This document shows, one piece after another, positions 41,237 to 51,313 of a DNA stretch of 64,000 nucleotides. Under the pieces are notes generated by a model. The model saw only the letters and a program-made list of their open reading frames with translations. It ran no database searches and was not told the DNA's origin. This DNA is from Sugiyamaella lignohabitans (taxonomy: Eukaryota; Ascomycota; Dipodascomycetes; Dipodascales; Trichomonascaceae). The position numbers and the translations under genes are program-made. Within the stretch, counting starts at the first letter, position 1, and every line of letters starts with the position of its first letter. The stretch covers positions 5,084,001 through 5,148,000 of the forward strand of contig NC_031672.1 in the NCBI RefSeq assembly GCF_001640025.1, given 5' to 3'.

Positions 41237-43072
41237 CTAATTCAGACGAAGTTCATTGCTGTTAAGCATGACCTCTACTGTCTCGTCAAATGTACTTTGA
41301 GAAAGCAAGAATGACCATAATGTTGCATCACCAAAACTGGATTGAAATGCCTTCCAAGGTGCCTCCAGCGACTCGTTCCAAATTTTGGCAATAACCTCAA
41401 TACCCCTGTGAAACTCGTCGGGGATCTTTGTAAGGTTACCCTCGTGGTGCGCATTTGATAAGAAGTCGATTCCCTTGAAAAGAATATGCGTTCTTCTACA
41501 AATCTTCATGTCATTCCGGAATCTCTGTATGCTCTGCCAGATATCATCTCGAATGTTTTGAAACACTAAACCATCAGGCTCTGAGTGTGTAAGTGCAGAC
41601 AATATCCACAAACAGGTTAGTCCTTGGAACAAATGTACTGCCAAGAATTGTGACGATCCAATAAATACTATGCTTGTCCGTCTGGTATTTTTTGGATACC
41701 ACACCTCGGTCACATTTTGGAGATATTTAACAACCCGTTGGCCATGTTCAGACAATCTGACCAGGTACTTATTCCGTGTCAGCTCATCTGACTCTTGTGT
41801 TGGATCGAGTCTCATAAGCATATGCGTTCGAAGTTTAATAAGAGAAATCAACGAAAACATTTGTCCGTAGGGCAAAATGGTCCCTTCAAGCCTGTCCAGA
41901 TCGTCAACAAATTTAATCATTTCTTCCTCGAGTGCATCTTGTTCTTCATAAGCGGGGCTACCCTCAGCAGCTTTGGCGATAATTTCCTGCACTTTTCTGG
42001 TGTATTGGATGGTCTTCAATCTTCTTCGAAGAGGAAAGTCATTGAGATCTTCATCCAAATGGAAGTTAAGGATCCTATCTGTCCAAATAAATGCCTTATT
42101 GGCATATACCGATAGCGTAGACTCCAAATATGCTAGAAATACCAGGGTACCATTGTATGATTGGGAATATTTGAAATCTTCACTTGGAGACGGAGTTGGC
42201 AATTGATCAAACATTCTAGCTGCTTTTTCGAAATACTCCCATCCCAGTTTACTCTGATCAAGAGTAGCATGGTAGACAGACCTCATTATCAACGACTGAC
42301 AAAGTTTAAGGCATATGGTATTGCATTGGTTGAATGCTCGCTCATGTATATCAACAAGCTCGCGAGCCAACTGTTCTCGTGTGCCCCTGAAATTACTAGC
42401 TGCTCCAACCTTAGCACCTCTTCTTACGATGACACTTGCACATACCATGTAAAGAAGAGAGATTGACGCCATATCTATCGTCCAACCTATCTTTTGCTTT
42501 GAACTTGACTGCGGAGAAGGAGGAGTAAGAGGGTGGTCCATGGGAACTTGTCCTCGAGGGTCTCTAGAGTCTGTAAGAGTAGCAGTATCGTTCTTTGCGT
42601 CAACACCATTCCAAGATGATGGGCCACCCAACTCTACTATTGTTATCATAAGTTGGTCGAAATCTAGAAAATATGACACTTCAGTATTTCTTGAGTACTT
42701 CATGACACATGATGTCAGGAATTTCAGAGGAAGCTTGGTATTGACATTAAGAACTGCTGATGGTTCATCGTTGTGTTTGACAGCATATCCTTCACGCTCA
42801 ACTTTTGGTCTCTTTGCTTCTGGTACATCAACTGGTGATGATGCAGTTGAAGAAGTAGAATCAACACTGGAAATTGAAAAACCTGATGGGGTCGCTGACG
42901 ATAGTGAGTTCAATCTCTTTAAACTATCAGTATCCTTTCCAAAAGAACATAAATGGCCAATGTTCCTCATTTTGCAGTTGGAACATGGCCCACCTTCACT
43001 TTGTAAGAAATCGCATTTTCTCTTTAGCTTTCTACAAGATTCACATGATGTTAACCTTGATGACACCTTCAT
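41237..43072 (-). CDS. Zn(II)2Cys6 transcription factor
   Basis: 611 aa. The zinc cluster is at the very N-terminus: C10-x2-C13-x6-C20-x9-C30-x2-C33-x8-C42, with RKLKRK between; the wide x9 spacing is unusual but known for the class. A Ser-rich linker is followed by an alpha-helical regulatory region without a clear subfamily signature (about 130-600). It lies 767 bases downstream of an MFS sugar transporter on the same strand, which raises the possibility that it regulates that transporter. A TCACGTGA box lies 233 bases upstream of its start. Confidence 0.85.
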   Translation of the reverse strand: MKVSSRLTSCESCRKLKRKCDFLQSEGGPCSNCKMRNIGHLCSFGKDTDSLKRLNSLSSATPSGFSISSVDSTSSTASSPVDVPEAKRPKVEREGYAVKHNDEPSAVLNVNTKLPLKFLTSCVMKYSRNTEVSYFLDFDQLMITIVELGGPSSWNGVDAKNDTATLTDSRDPRGQVPMDHPLTPPSPQSSSKQKIGWTIDMASISLLYMVCASVIVRRGAKVGAASNFRGTREQLARELVDIHERAFNQCNTICLKLCQSLIMRSVYHATLDQSKLGWEYFEKAARMFDQLPTPSPSEDFKYSQSYNGTLVFLAYLESTLSVYANKAFIWTDRILNFHLDEDLNDFPLRRRLKTIQYTRKVQEIIAKAAEGSPAYEEQDALEEEMIKFVDDLDRLEGTILPYGQMFSLISLIKLRTHMLMRLDPTQESDELTRNKYLVRLSEHGQRVVKYLQNVTEVWYPKNTRRTSIVFIGSSQFLAVHLFQGLTCLWILSALTHSEPDGLVFQNIRDDIWQSIQRFRNDMKICRRTHILFKGIDFLSNAHHEGNLTKIPDEFHRGIEVIAKIWNESLEAPWKAFQSSFGDATLWSFLLSQSTFDETVEVMLNSNELRLN

Positions 43073-43838
43073 TCTGGAAATTTGTTCGTGAAAACTATTG
43101 ACTTATAAAGTTCCCAGCTTTGTCAAAACTGTTAAGCTCTTTATTCAGTATTCTCAAATTCCGGTATATTTCAAAACCAAGTAAAGGCCACACTAACTAG
43201 TAACTCGTTGAGTTTGAGACAGGGCTGCTTACCTATATCTCGGGATGAAGTTGATCCCAATCTCAACTCCCGTGCCCACTTACTCCACTTTTCGGCATAC
43301 CGTATCACGTGATGGCGCTATTGGCAGACGTAATATAACTCGCCAAGACCACCTTTGACAAGCTACTGAGGGGGGTCGGAGTATGATGGGAATTCAATAT
43401 CAGTAGCTACCAGATTATGCTTGTTGTAGAGAATATTTTGGGCTGGTTGGTTTCTCTCACCAGAGAAAAAAAGGAGAGATTTCATATTTAACAGCTTATC
43501 TTAACAGCTTTACTAGTGTCTCTGAAATGTATAAGGAGCGATGACCAGAGTTTAGTATTTATTTTTTGCTTTGGCATCCAAATATAAATTATAGTATAAT
43601 GTATACTAAGCTTTATTTTGAGCTTAGGTATAAAATGATATCTACTCTCAGAATCTCAATCCAGTGTAACTGATTACAACTGATTGCATGTTATCTTGCA
43701 TTAGATATGCAATGCCAATCCTGTCAAGGATCATCATCCAAGTCATTTATTACATCAACCATTATATATAAGAACTACAAAACATATGAACGGGAATTAA
43801 AAAATATTCCATTGTACAACCAAAAGAGACGAACTCTC
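43073..43838. other. Intergenic region, regulator / MFS transporter
   Basis: Contains TCACGTGA at 43305-43312. Otherwise AT-rich DNA without a recognisable feature. Confidence 0.45.
43305..43312. promoter_or_regulatory. TCACGTGA box upstream of Zn2Cys6 gene
   Basis: Perfect octamer, 233 bases before the start at 43072. Confidence 0.5.
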
Positions 43839-45446
43839 TTATTCAGCCATGTAAACATCACCAGACTCATTGATAAGAACGGTTTGCTTTTGTTTGGAAA
43901 ATCTGACAGGGTGTGGATCCTTAAAGATCTCTTCAATCTCTTCCAAAGTACGACCTCTAGTCTCAACAAAAGTGAAGTAAATGGTAATAATACCTACAAC
44001 ATCCCAAACAATGTAAAAAATGTAGAAACGGTAACCTACATTTTGAATTGCTACAGGTGGGACGTAGGTGTTGATGAACCCAGCACAGTTGGTCAACAAG
44101 TTGTAAATGGCCAAACCACGAGTACGCCATTCGGTAGAGAGAATTTCACTAGAATACAAAGCTTGTAAAGGTGTCCATCCAAATGAGAACGTGACTAAAA
44201 AGACGTACAAGAATGCAATACCAGTACCACCAACAGCAGGACGGCCCTCTTGCAATGCAGAACAGGCAGTAATAACAATCAGAGAAAGGGTCATACCTGT
44301 ACTTGCGAGTATAAATAGTTTTCTTCTACCCATACTGTCAACAGCAAAGCGAGATCCAGTAATGGCACATACAAACATAATGGGTGTTTGAATAGCGTTA
44401 AGCAAGAGTTGGATTCTAACATTAGTGATACCAGCAGTCTTGACCATAATAGGGAAATAGTAAGATGTAGGAGGTAAATCAAGCTGACTAAACCAGGCAA
44501 CGGCCCATAGAAGGAACAATCTATATCTTCCTGACTTTGTAAACAAAAAGTCTCTAATATCGAACCATCGCTTTCCTGTATCTTCAGCATCGATAGCAGC
44601 TCTAATCTCGGCCATTTGGAAGGTCACGATAGGGCTTTCTCTATTACCATCAGCATGATACTTGGCTAAGATTTCCAATGCCTTCTCGTCCTGACCCTTG
44701 GACATATACCATCTGGGGGTATCAGGACACCAGTAAATGAAACAGAGAATGATAACAGAAGGAACACATTGGAAAGCTAAGGGGAATCTCCATGTGACGG
44801 GACTGTCTCCAATATAATAGAGACCGAATTCCAACCAAGTTGTCAGAATAGTACCTACAAAGAAACATGATTGATAGAGACCGACAAGGATACCTCTGTA
44901 TGCAGGATGAGCAAGTTCAATACAATAAGCAGGACCAGTACTTTGAACAAAACCAACACCGAATCCTAAAAGAAATCTTCCACCAATCAACATTGATGTA
45001 TTTTGAGCAGCAGCCTGGAGAATAATACCGATGACAGCTACAAAAGATCCAACGGCAATAGGAACTTTTCTTCCCCAAGCATCGGCCATTGGTCCAGGAG
45101 GAAGAGAACCAATCATATTTCCAATTACATAAATAGACGCAATTAGACCCTGAGTACTACCACCATGGGAATTGAAGAAATCGTTAAAATTTGGCATAGC
45201 AAGAACACCACCAAAAGTATTGGCATCAAAACCATTGGTGGCAGAACAGAGATATCCAACCGCCAAAATCAGATATAACTTAATCATACCCTTGCTCCAT
45301 GGTTGAGGCTTATCCTTACGGAGAGCCTCTTCCATAGCAGCAGAGAAAACTTGTGCTTCTTGAACATTTCCTTTAATATTCTCATCAATGCTGACATCGT
45401 CAACATATTCGACATCATGTGTCGAAGTTACTTTAGTGTCGACCAT
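43839..45446 (-). CDS. MFS sugar transporter, lactose-permease/Lac12-like
   Basis: 535 aa with twelve predicted hydrophobic segments and a cytosolic N-terminus of about 55 residues. Sugar-porter signatures: GRFLLGFGVGF near residues 150-160, PDTPRWYMSKG after helix 6 (variant of PESPRWL), DSMGRRKLF in the central loop, and VETRGRTLEEIEEIF at the end (variant of PETKG). FGVGFVQSTGPAYCIELAHPAYRG is typical of the fungal disaccharide/lactose permease branch. The substrate cannot be read from sequence. Several CGG and CCG triplets occur in the upstream region (45627-45681), suiting Zn2Cys6 control. Confidence 0.85.
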   Translation of the reverse strand: MVDTKVTSTHDVEYVDDVSIDENIKGNVQEAQVFSAAMEEALRKDKPQPWSKGMIKLYLILAVGYLCSATNGFDANTFGGVLAMPNFNDFFNSHGGSTQGLIASIYVIGNMIGSLPPGPMADAWGRKVPIAVGSFVAVIGIILQAAAQNTSMLIGGRFLLGFGVGFVQSTGPAYCIELAHPAYRGILVGLYQSCFFVGTILTTWLEFGLYYIGDSPVTWRFPLAFQCVPSVIILCFIYWCPDTPRWYMSKGQDEKALEILAKYHADGNRESPIVTFQMAEIRAAIDAEDTGKRWFDIRDFLFTKSGRYRLFLLWAVAWFSQLDLPPTSYYFPIMVKTAGITNVRIQLLLNAIQTPIMFVCAITGSRFAVDSMGRRKLFILASTGMTLSLIVITACSALQEGRPAVGGTGIAFLYVFLVTFSFGWTPLQALYSSEILSTEWRTRGLAIYNLLTNCAGFINTYVPPVAIQNVGYRFYIFYIVWDVVGIITIYFTFVETRGRTLEEIEEIFKDPHPVRFSKQKQTVLINESGDVYMAE

Positions 45447-46539
45447 GGTTCTGATTTTACCGGCTGACCAAAAACAGAGCTACGATTGTAAGATAAAATA
45501 TATTACAAATAACAGCTGTCTTGGATGATTATATATTATTTTTTTACTATAGGCTATATTATTATCAGATAAAACCGCTTTAAACTCCGATATCCAGTAA
45601 AAAAGAGCAGTGGTTGGTGTGATTCCGGAGATTTGCGCCGATGTTACAAGGCGACTGCCTAAATTCCGTCCGATTTGCCGCATAAAAACTACTTTAAACC
45701 AGATACAAAGGTATATCCCCCACAGACCGACTAATTAAAACATAAATCACCGCAGAGTCACGACAAGTGTCTCACAATTAGAGCTCAAATCGTATCAGTT
45801 GAATCAACTGCCCCCACCCCGGCAACCTTATTTGGGAATAGTGGGGAGGTTCCCCTGAATTCATGCATGGTTTTTCCAGCGATGACCCTGAGTCAAGCAA
45901 GATGAAGCACGATGGAATGGTGACTTTGGCTCGAGTGGGGGGAAGTTACCGAGCAGCTTGCTGTGCGATGGCATCTCTAATACACATGCCAACCCGACAA
46001 AGCCCGACGCCCAAAATAAATTACCTAGCATTGAAGCTGCAGCTGTATCGGAGAGTGTCTCTCCGTCGAAACGACATTTTTCAGGATTGTCGACTCCTTA
46101 ATCAGGATTAAAGCTGTTTCAAATGAGGGTGTGAACGTTTGCAGACATTTCTATCAAAAGCCGCCTTAAGCTAAATTCTTATCAAGGATAGAAAACTGAA
46201 TATAGTTTTGGTTGTATTATCACGAGGCTTGCATTCAAATTACGGTAGGTTTTCCTGGATCTACTTATTCTGCTTGACAAGCTTTTTCAGACGCCGTTAA
46301 CCGGTCTGATTTCGAAATAGTGTCAACAAGTGGGGAAAGAGGGGACGATATAAGACCCTAACAAGCATAGCGTGGGCATGCGGGGTAGTGATCAGCTGGA
46401 GGGGGTATGCGGGGTTGATTTCGAGCGTGGGGGATTCAGAAACGAACCGGTAGTCACGTGAATTAGAGTACACCGATAGGTGGGCATGTTGATTAGAGTG
46501 AGTATCTAATACCCCCATCCACAGAGGAACGGACTAGTC
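45447..46539. other. Divergent intergenic region MFS transporter / Tctex1
   Basis: Contains CGG/CCG triplets near 45625-45680 and TCACGTGA at 46454-46461. No gene seen. Confidence 0.45.
46454..46461. promoter_or_regulatory. TCACGTGA box, 79 bases before the dynein light chain start
   Basis: Perfect octamer palindrome in the proximal promoter. Confidence 0.5.
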
Positions 46540-47042
46540 ATGGCGTCGTCGGCTGTTAGGCTTTATGAGAATGTGCCGAAACTTTCAGGATCAAGTGTTA
46601 GTAGGGTTTAGAAATTGGTTTAGTAGCTTATACTAACGAAACGCCGTAGCCAATATCGCCAGATTCTCTGACCGAGATTTGCCAAACCGCGTGTACCAAG
46701 GTAGTCGGTGAAGAAACCTATAATTCAGAGGAGGTCAGAGCTTGGAATGAAAAGATTATTGTAAGTGAAAGATTTTTATAGTCAATTTCAATGGGTCTGT
46801 GTCTTGTCAGATGATAGTGTCACTAACAATTCAAGGGCGAGATCCTGACTGAACTGAACAACCAGTCCAAATCGTACAAATACATTGTGTCGGTGTCTCT
46901 GGTAAATGAGTCAACTGTAGGTGCTATTCAGACAAGTGTTGGAGCCTCGTGGAATCCAGAGAAGGATGGTCTGTGGAAATACAAGTGGGTCTCCTCTCAA
47001 GGTGTACAAGCTGTGATAACCGTCGCATGGATCATTATATAA
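46540..47042 (+). CDS. Tctex1-type dynein light chain
   Basis: 124 aa from three exons: 46540..46596, 46650..46760 and 46836..47042. Intron 1 has donor GTTAGT, branch TACTAAC and TAG; intron 2 has GTAAGT and CACTAACAATTCAAG. No exon alone is long enough to stand out; the joined protein is a textbook Tctex1/DYNLT fold: ICQTACTKVVG, EEVRAWNEKIIGEILTELN, SYKYIVSVSLVNES, GASWNPEKDGLWKYKW, and final strand VQAVITVAWIII. It should be a cargo-binding light chain of cytoplasmic dynein. S. cerevisiae lacks a clear Tctex1 protein, so its presence is informative about lineage. Confidence 0.88.
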
Positions 47043-47244
47043 ATGCATTTCTCACTATTGACTATCTACATAGAGAGTTCAGGTCACTCTTTCCGTGGCC
47101 AGTCTCACTAGAATCAAATTCTCCATGTCTCATATCGCCTCTCCGTCATACCTAGCAACTGGCTCATGTCTCCTGTCAATCTAATCTGTATAATGGGGTT
47201 ACATAGTTACATAAATGCCATGATATACTAGCGGCCATGGCAGA

Positions 47245-48976
47245 TCACCTTAGATGTGCCGACGCGTTCTTAAATAATGATTGCCACATGAATGCTTCAC
47301 TCAGCAGCAGCTCGATGTTTTTCTCGTCCCAGTCTTTAGTCGGTAGAGCCTGTAGGAACATCATGACTTCTTGGAAATCCATTCGCAAAATAGCTGGGCT
47401 CCACTTGACCAAGAATGCTGCACAGACATAGACATGGAACTTGGAAAACCCATCTGAGCCTTCGGCCAGATAGGTATCCCACATTCGAATAGTATTCTTA
47501 ACACTCACCTCGCGCATGAGCAAACAATTCATCCATCTGAAACTGAACTGCATGAACTCTACGTTTTCTTCTTGCAAGTGTTTAAAGAGCTGTGCATCTA
47601 TTCTTTGCGTGAGATCACGGAGCTCTGCTACTTGTCGCTGGATTCCTGGTTGTGCATGAATATAATTATCTTGAATACCGTCTAGAAGCTTCGTTAAGCA
47701 CCAGAAGCTGTCTGCTTCTACCACATCAAGGACACTTTTTGGCAGGGTACCTGGATCACACGTTTCTGGGTCTCCGTCTATGTATGCAGATAAAAAAGTT
47801 TGGAAAAACGGAGTCACCAGATCATTGATGCCTTGGACATATCCCGAAGCAGGATGCCGAATAGCCCATAGATATAAAATGCGTTCTAAGGCTCTCTGAG
47901 TCGATTCGAACCCGTACAGTTTGATATGTGGATTGGTTCTTGGAACGTCAATAGAAATTTGATGCCACATAACCTGATCAAGACCACTAGAAAATGCTTG
48001 TGAAACACCATCCAGATATTCTTTGCGCTTTCTAGCCAACGTAGACACCCGTCGTTCGGCATTGGTAGGTAGATAACCGAGGAGAAGTTGCCATGACATG
48101 GGACGTAATTCTTCGGGTATCCCTGACCAAGCCAGTCGTTTTAAATCATTTAGGTCTACATTTGTAGCTTGTAGTATTTTTTTGAATCGTGCTATGCGTG
48201 AGTATCTTGAATTGATCTCTTCTAATTCAGCGTTTGATTTTGTCTCGTCATCCAAATGATCTGTTGATGATATTGGAGATGAAGTCGATTTTCGAGATGG
48301 TCTTGCGCTGTTGGGTCGAATAGAATATAATGAGTTGGCGGGGTCCTTGATAATGCCATCAAACTGTGATTTCAAGGTGTTAGACGATCCATTAGCACCA
48401 TTACCTGGTCCCGTAGTCATATTATAGAGATCTCTGCTCGAGCTTGTCGATGACGGACGTGACGGGACATTTTCTATCGACTTTTCTACTTTTCTCTGTA
48501 GAACTAAGTTGTGGTCAACATTTGCATCCCAATCGTCGTCCAGGTCAAGATATGATTTGTCTTTACTCTTAGTACCCAAACTGAGGCTTGTTGTCGAGTC
48601 TTTTGGCGATGTTATTGATCTAGTCTTGTTAGTCTACTTCGCCGTCCACTTCATACTACCCAAATAAAATCTGTTAGGGCCACCCTACTTACAATTGGTC
48701 CATACGCAGAGCGTCAGCATGCGAGTATGCTGCTCCTATAACCTTTGGGTCGGATTCATGCTTCTCTGTTGTGCTGTACATGTTAGATAATGTTCCATTC
48801 TGTATGGCAGCTCCCATAGCCTCATTCAAGAAAAAAAAAACCTACCTATCTTTGTAAGAAGCCAGTCGTTTAAAAAAAGTGGATGATGGTGTTCCTCGTC
48901 CGGTTTCATCAAAAACATATTCTGTTCGGTCAAGCTGGACCATTTCAGGTCTTGATTGAGCTCCGTTTCGCGACAT
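47245..48976 (-). CDS. GYP1: Rab GTPase-activating protein with TBC domain, Gyp1
   Basis: 528 aa from three exons: 48976..48846, 48773..48693 and 48619..47245. Intron 1 (72 bases) has GTAGGT, branch TCTAAC and ACAG. Intron 2 (73 bases) has GTAAGT and GACTAACAAGACTAG. Without the small 5' exons the large frame has no ATG at its front. The TBC domain begins near LKRLAWSGIPEELRPMSWQLLLGYLPTN and contains both catalytic fingers: Arg298 in ISIDVPRT and Gln333 in YVQGIND. Gyp1 inactivates Ypt1 (Rab1) at the Golgi. The N-terminal 150 residues are Ser-rich and disordered. Confidence 0.92.
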
Positions 48977-49989
48977 GACTGGCTTCAAATCATAAAGCTC
49001 CTATCTTTCAAGCCAGGCCAGCACTAGAAGCTGTAGTCGTGACGGCTCACAATTAGAACAAAACTGTTGACACGTTTAGTGCAATTTATAGAGATCACAA
49101 CGTCCAAGCTTGATAGACCTAATACACCAGCCAAATGAGACAGATTTTTGATTTACTGATCTACCCCTGACAGGCTGTAAAATATAGAGAAAACTGATTC
49201 CACACAAACAATAGCAATATAGAAATACTCTCTGATAGTTCCAATATCAAAATACTCTTTGTTGTAATTGCGTCGAACGAAAAGAATGGATAAGTCTCAC
49301 CTGATCAAGCGCACCTGTACTCTGCCGTCTGACCTGACCGTCAAACTGTGGGGTTAGTATTGCTTTGTGCTGTTCTCGAGGAAATTCTGACTGTTCCGTT
49401 AAACACTCTTATAAAAGAATCTTAAAAACCTACCGTGCTTAAAAGTACAACGCTGGCCCTCTCTTTGCAAAAGACAAATTAAATACCAAGGTAAACACCT
49501 CGCTAATTATTGCTCACGCTAAATTATACGGTGGACGTTCTGCACAGATACTGATATGTTTACCCGTGCCGCCAACTCAACAGATAGAGGTGTGACCCAG
49601 CGGCGTTTACGAGCATATAAGCATGTGTCATTCGTCTCGGTGTTATAGTGAGCGAGTTGAATTGAAAATCGTGCTATATAAATCAAAAAAGTTTTGTGTG
49701 ATTTCTGTTCAGGAAATCGTATCAAGGGTTCGAAAACTCAATTATCTTTTACACCTGTTTTAATTGTGACAGTATAGTTGAAGTGGAGTTCAGTTCAAGT
49801 CCCAGATGTAAGACCGTGATTAGCGAGGCTGTAGTCAGATGCAAATGTTTATGCAGGGTCGGTCAACTTAAAAAATTGTGCTGGGATCTGCGTAGTTGAT
49901 ATCAGGAAGGTTTCAGTTGGTTATCGAACATCGCTCGAAGTGCTCGAAATTTATTTGGAACGGCCAAGGCGAATTACAATTAAACAGTC
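48977..49989. other. Divergent intergenic region GYP1 / MTD1
   Basis: About 1 kb, AT-rich. A 23-codon ORF at 49286..49357 is the only thing noted, and it is not supported as a gene. Confidence 0.4.
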
Positions 49990-51208
49990 ATGAGTTCTAC
50001 CGCCAGTAAACCAGCTAATCCCACTTCTTGCAGTAAGTGAATGCAGCAGAAATAATTAATCCTTGGAGTCATAAAAGATCCAGTGAAAGAACCCACATTA
50101 GAGACTGGGGCAGAGTCCCAGTCCCCAGAACCATTGGATCTTTTTCCAGTTTTTTTTATTCCCAGTTGTTTTCTTTAAAGAATTTTCCATCTTTATTGAA
50201 TTTAGGAAATGTGATTCGAGGGAAATATGATTCGCGAGATATGATGTGAGAAACGTGTGATGCTGTATGAACACCGGAGCTAACGAGGTACCAGAGACGG
50301 TTCTGGCTAGCACAGTAGCCAAGCCATTCATCGAGGAATTGCGTCAGGGTCTTGAGAAACTCGATCGAAAGCCCAAGCTGGTTGGATTTTTGGCCAATTC
50401 AGATCCTGCTGCTGTCAAGTATGCTGATTGGACGAAGAAGACTTCTGAGGAAATTGGTTTCGAGTACGAACTAAGAACTCTGGATAAGGAAGATTTGGAA
50501 GAAGGCATTCTCCAAGCCAATGAAGATGACTTGGTTGACGGTATTATGGTATACTTCCCTGTTTTTGGCAACCGTCAAGATCAGTATCTGCAACAAGTGC
50601 TCTCTCCACAGAAGGATGTTGAAGGCTTGAGTCATATCTACATCTCCAACATGTATCACAACATTCGATTCCTTGATAAGGAAAAGACCCAGAAGAGTAT
50701 TCTGCCATGTACCCCATTAGCAATTGTCAAGATTCTCGAGCATTTGGCTGTATACAACTCGGTTCTACCATATGGTAACCGTTTATATGGCAAGACAGTG
50801 ACTGTCATTAACCGTAGTGAGATTGTCGGTCGTCCTTTGGCAGCTCTTTTGGCTAACGACGGTGCCACTGTGTACTCAGTAGATGTTACAGGAGTTCAGA
50901 AATTCACTAGAGGTGAAGGAATCAAGCAAATTAAACACCACGTAGCTGATGTTGACACCGATTGGAAAGAAGCAGCTGCTCAGTCCGATGTTATCATTAC
51001 AGGTGTTCCAAGCCCTGATTATAAGTTCCCTGTCGAGCTCACCAAATACGGAGTTGTATGTATCAACTTTTCTAGTGAGAAGAACTTTGGACCAGAGGTG
51101 AAAGAGCACGCTGCTCTCTACGTGCCCTCTATCGGCAAGGTCACCATTGCCATGCTTTTGCGAAATTTGCTTCGTCTGATAGATAACAAGAAGCAGCGTT
51201 CTCTATAG
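49990..51208 (+). CDS. MTD1: NAD-dependent 5,10-methylenetetrahydrofolate dehydrogenase
   Basis: 318 aa from exons 49990..50032 (14 codons plus one base) and 50295..51208. The 262-base intron has GTAAGT and CTAACGAGGTACCAG. An ATG at 50267 could start an unspliced frame, but it lies inside the intron, and the splice gives KTVLASTVAKPF, matching the family. Motifs include LVGFLANSDPAA, DGIMVYFPVFG, KDVEGLSHIY, KSILPCTPLAIVKILE, VINRSEIVGRPLAALLANDGATVYSVDV and TGKVTIAMLLRN-type SIGKVTIAMLLRN. It acts in cytosolic one-carbon metabolism. Confidence 0.96.
50101..50128 (-). repeat. Possible decayed GC element in MTD1 intron
   Basis: GACTGGGGCAGAGTCCCAG at 50103-50121 resembles the reversed first stem of the GC family (CTGGGGC-AGA-GCCCCAG) with one change. 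No second hairpin or TGCC end remains, so the match could be chance. Confidence 0.35.
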
Positions 51209-51313
51209 CCGACCAAATAGACTTTATATGTGAGTTTTCGACTTTTCTTCACCGCTTAACACATCCAATACACCAATTACTGCTCTTAACCCACCAAACC
51301 TCACACATAAGAT

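Noticed and set aside
48837..48850. In-frame TAG and T10 run in the GYP1 5' region, at first suggesting a pseudogene or sequencing error
   Set aside because: A 72-base intron (48774..48845) with GTAGGT, TCTAAC and ACAG removes the stop and keeps the frame into the next exon.
49286..49357. 23-codon ORF upstream of MTD1
   Set aside because: Too short to support; no splice to a convincing second exon was found.
50267..50294. ATG at 50267 as the MTD1 start
   Set aside because: It lies between a good donor (50033) and a CTAAC...CAG acceptor (50294). Splicing from 49990 gives the family-like N-terminus, while the unspliced start adds nine unconserved residues.
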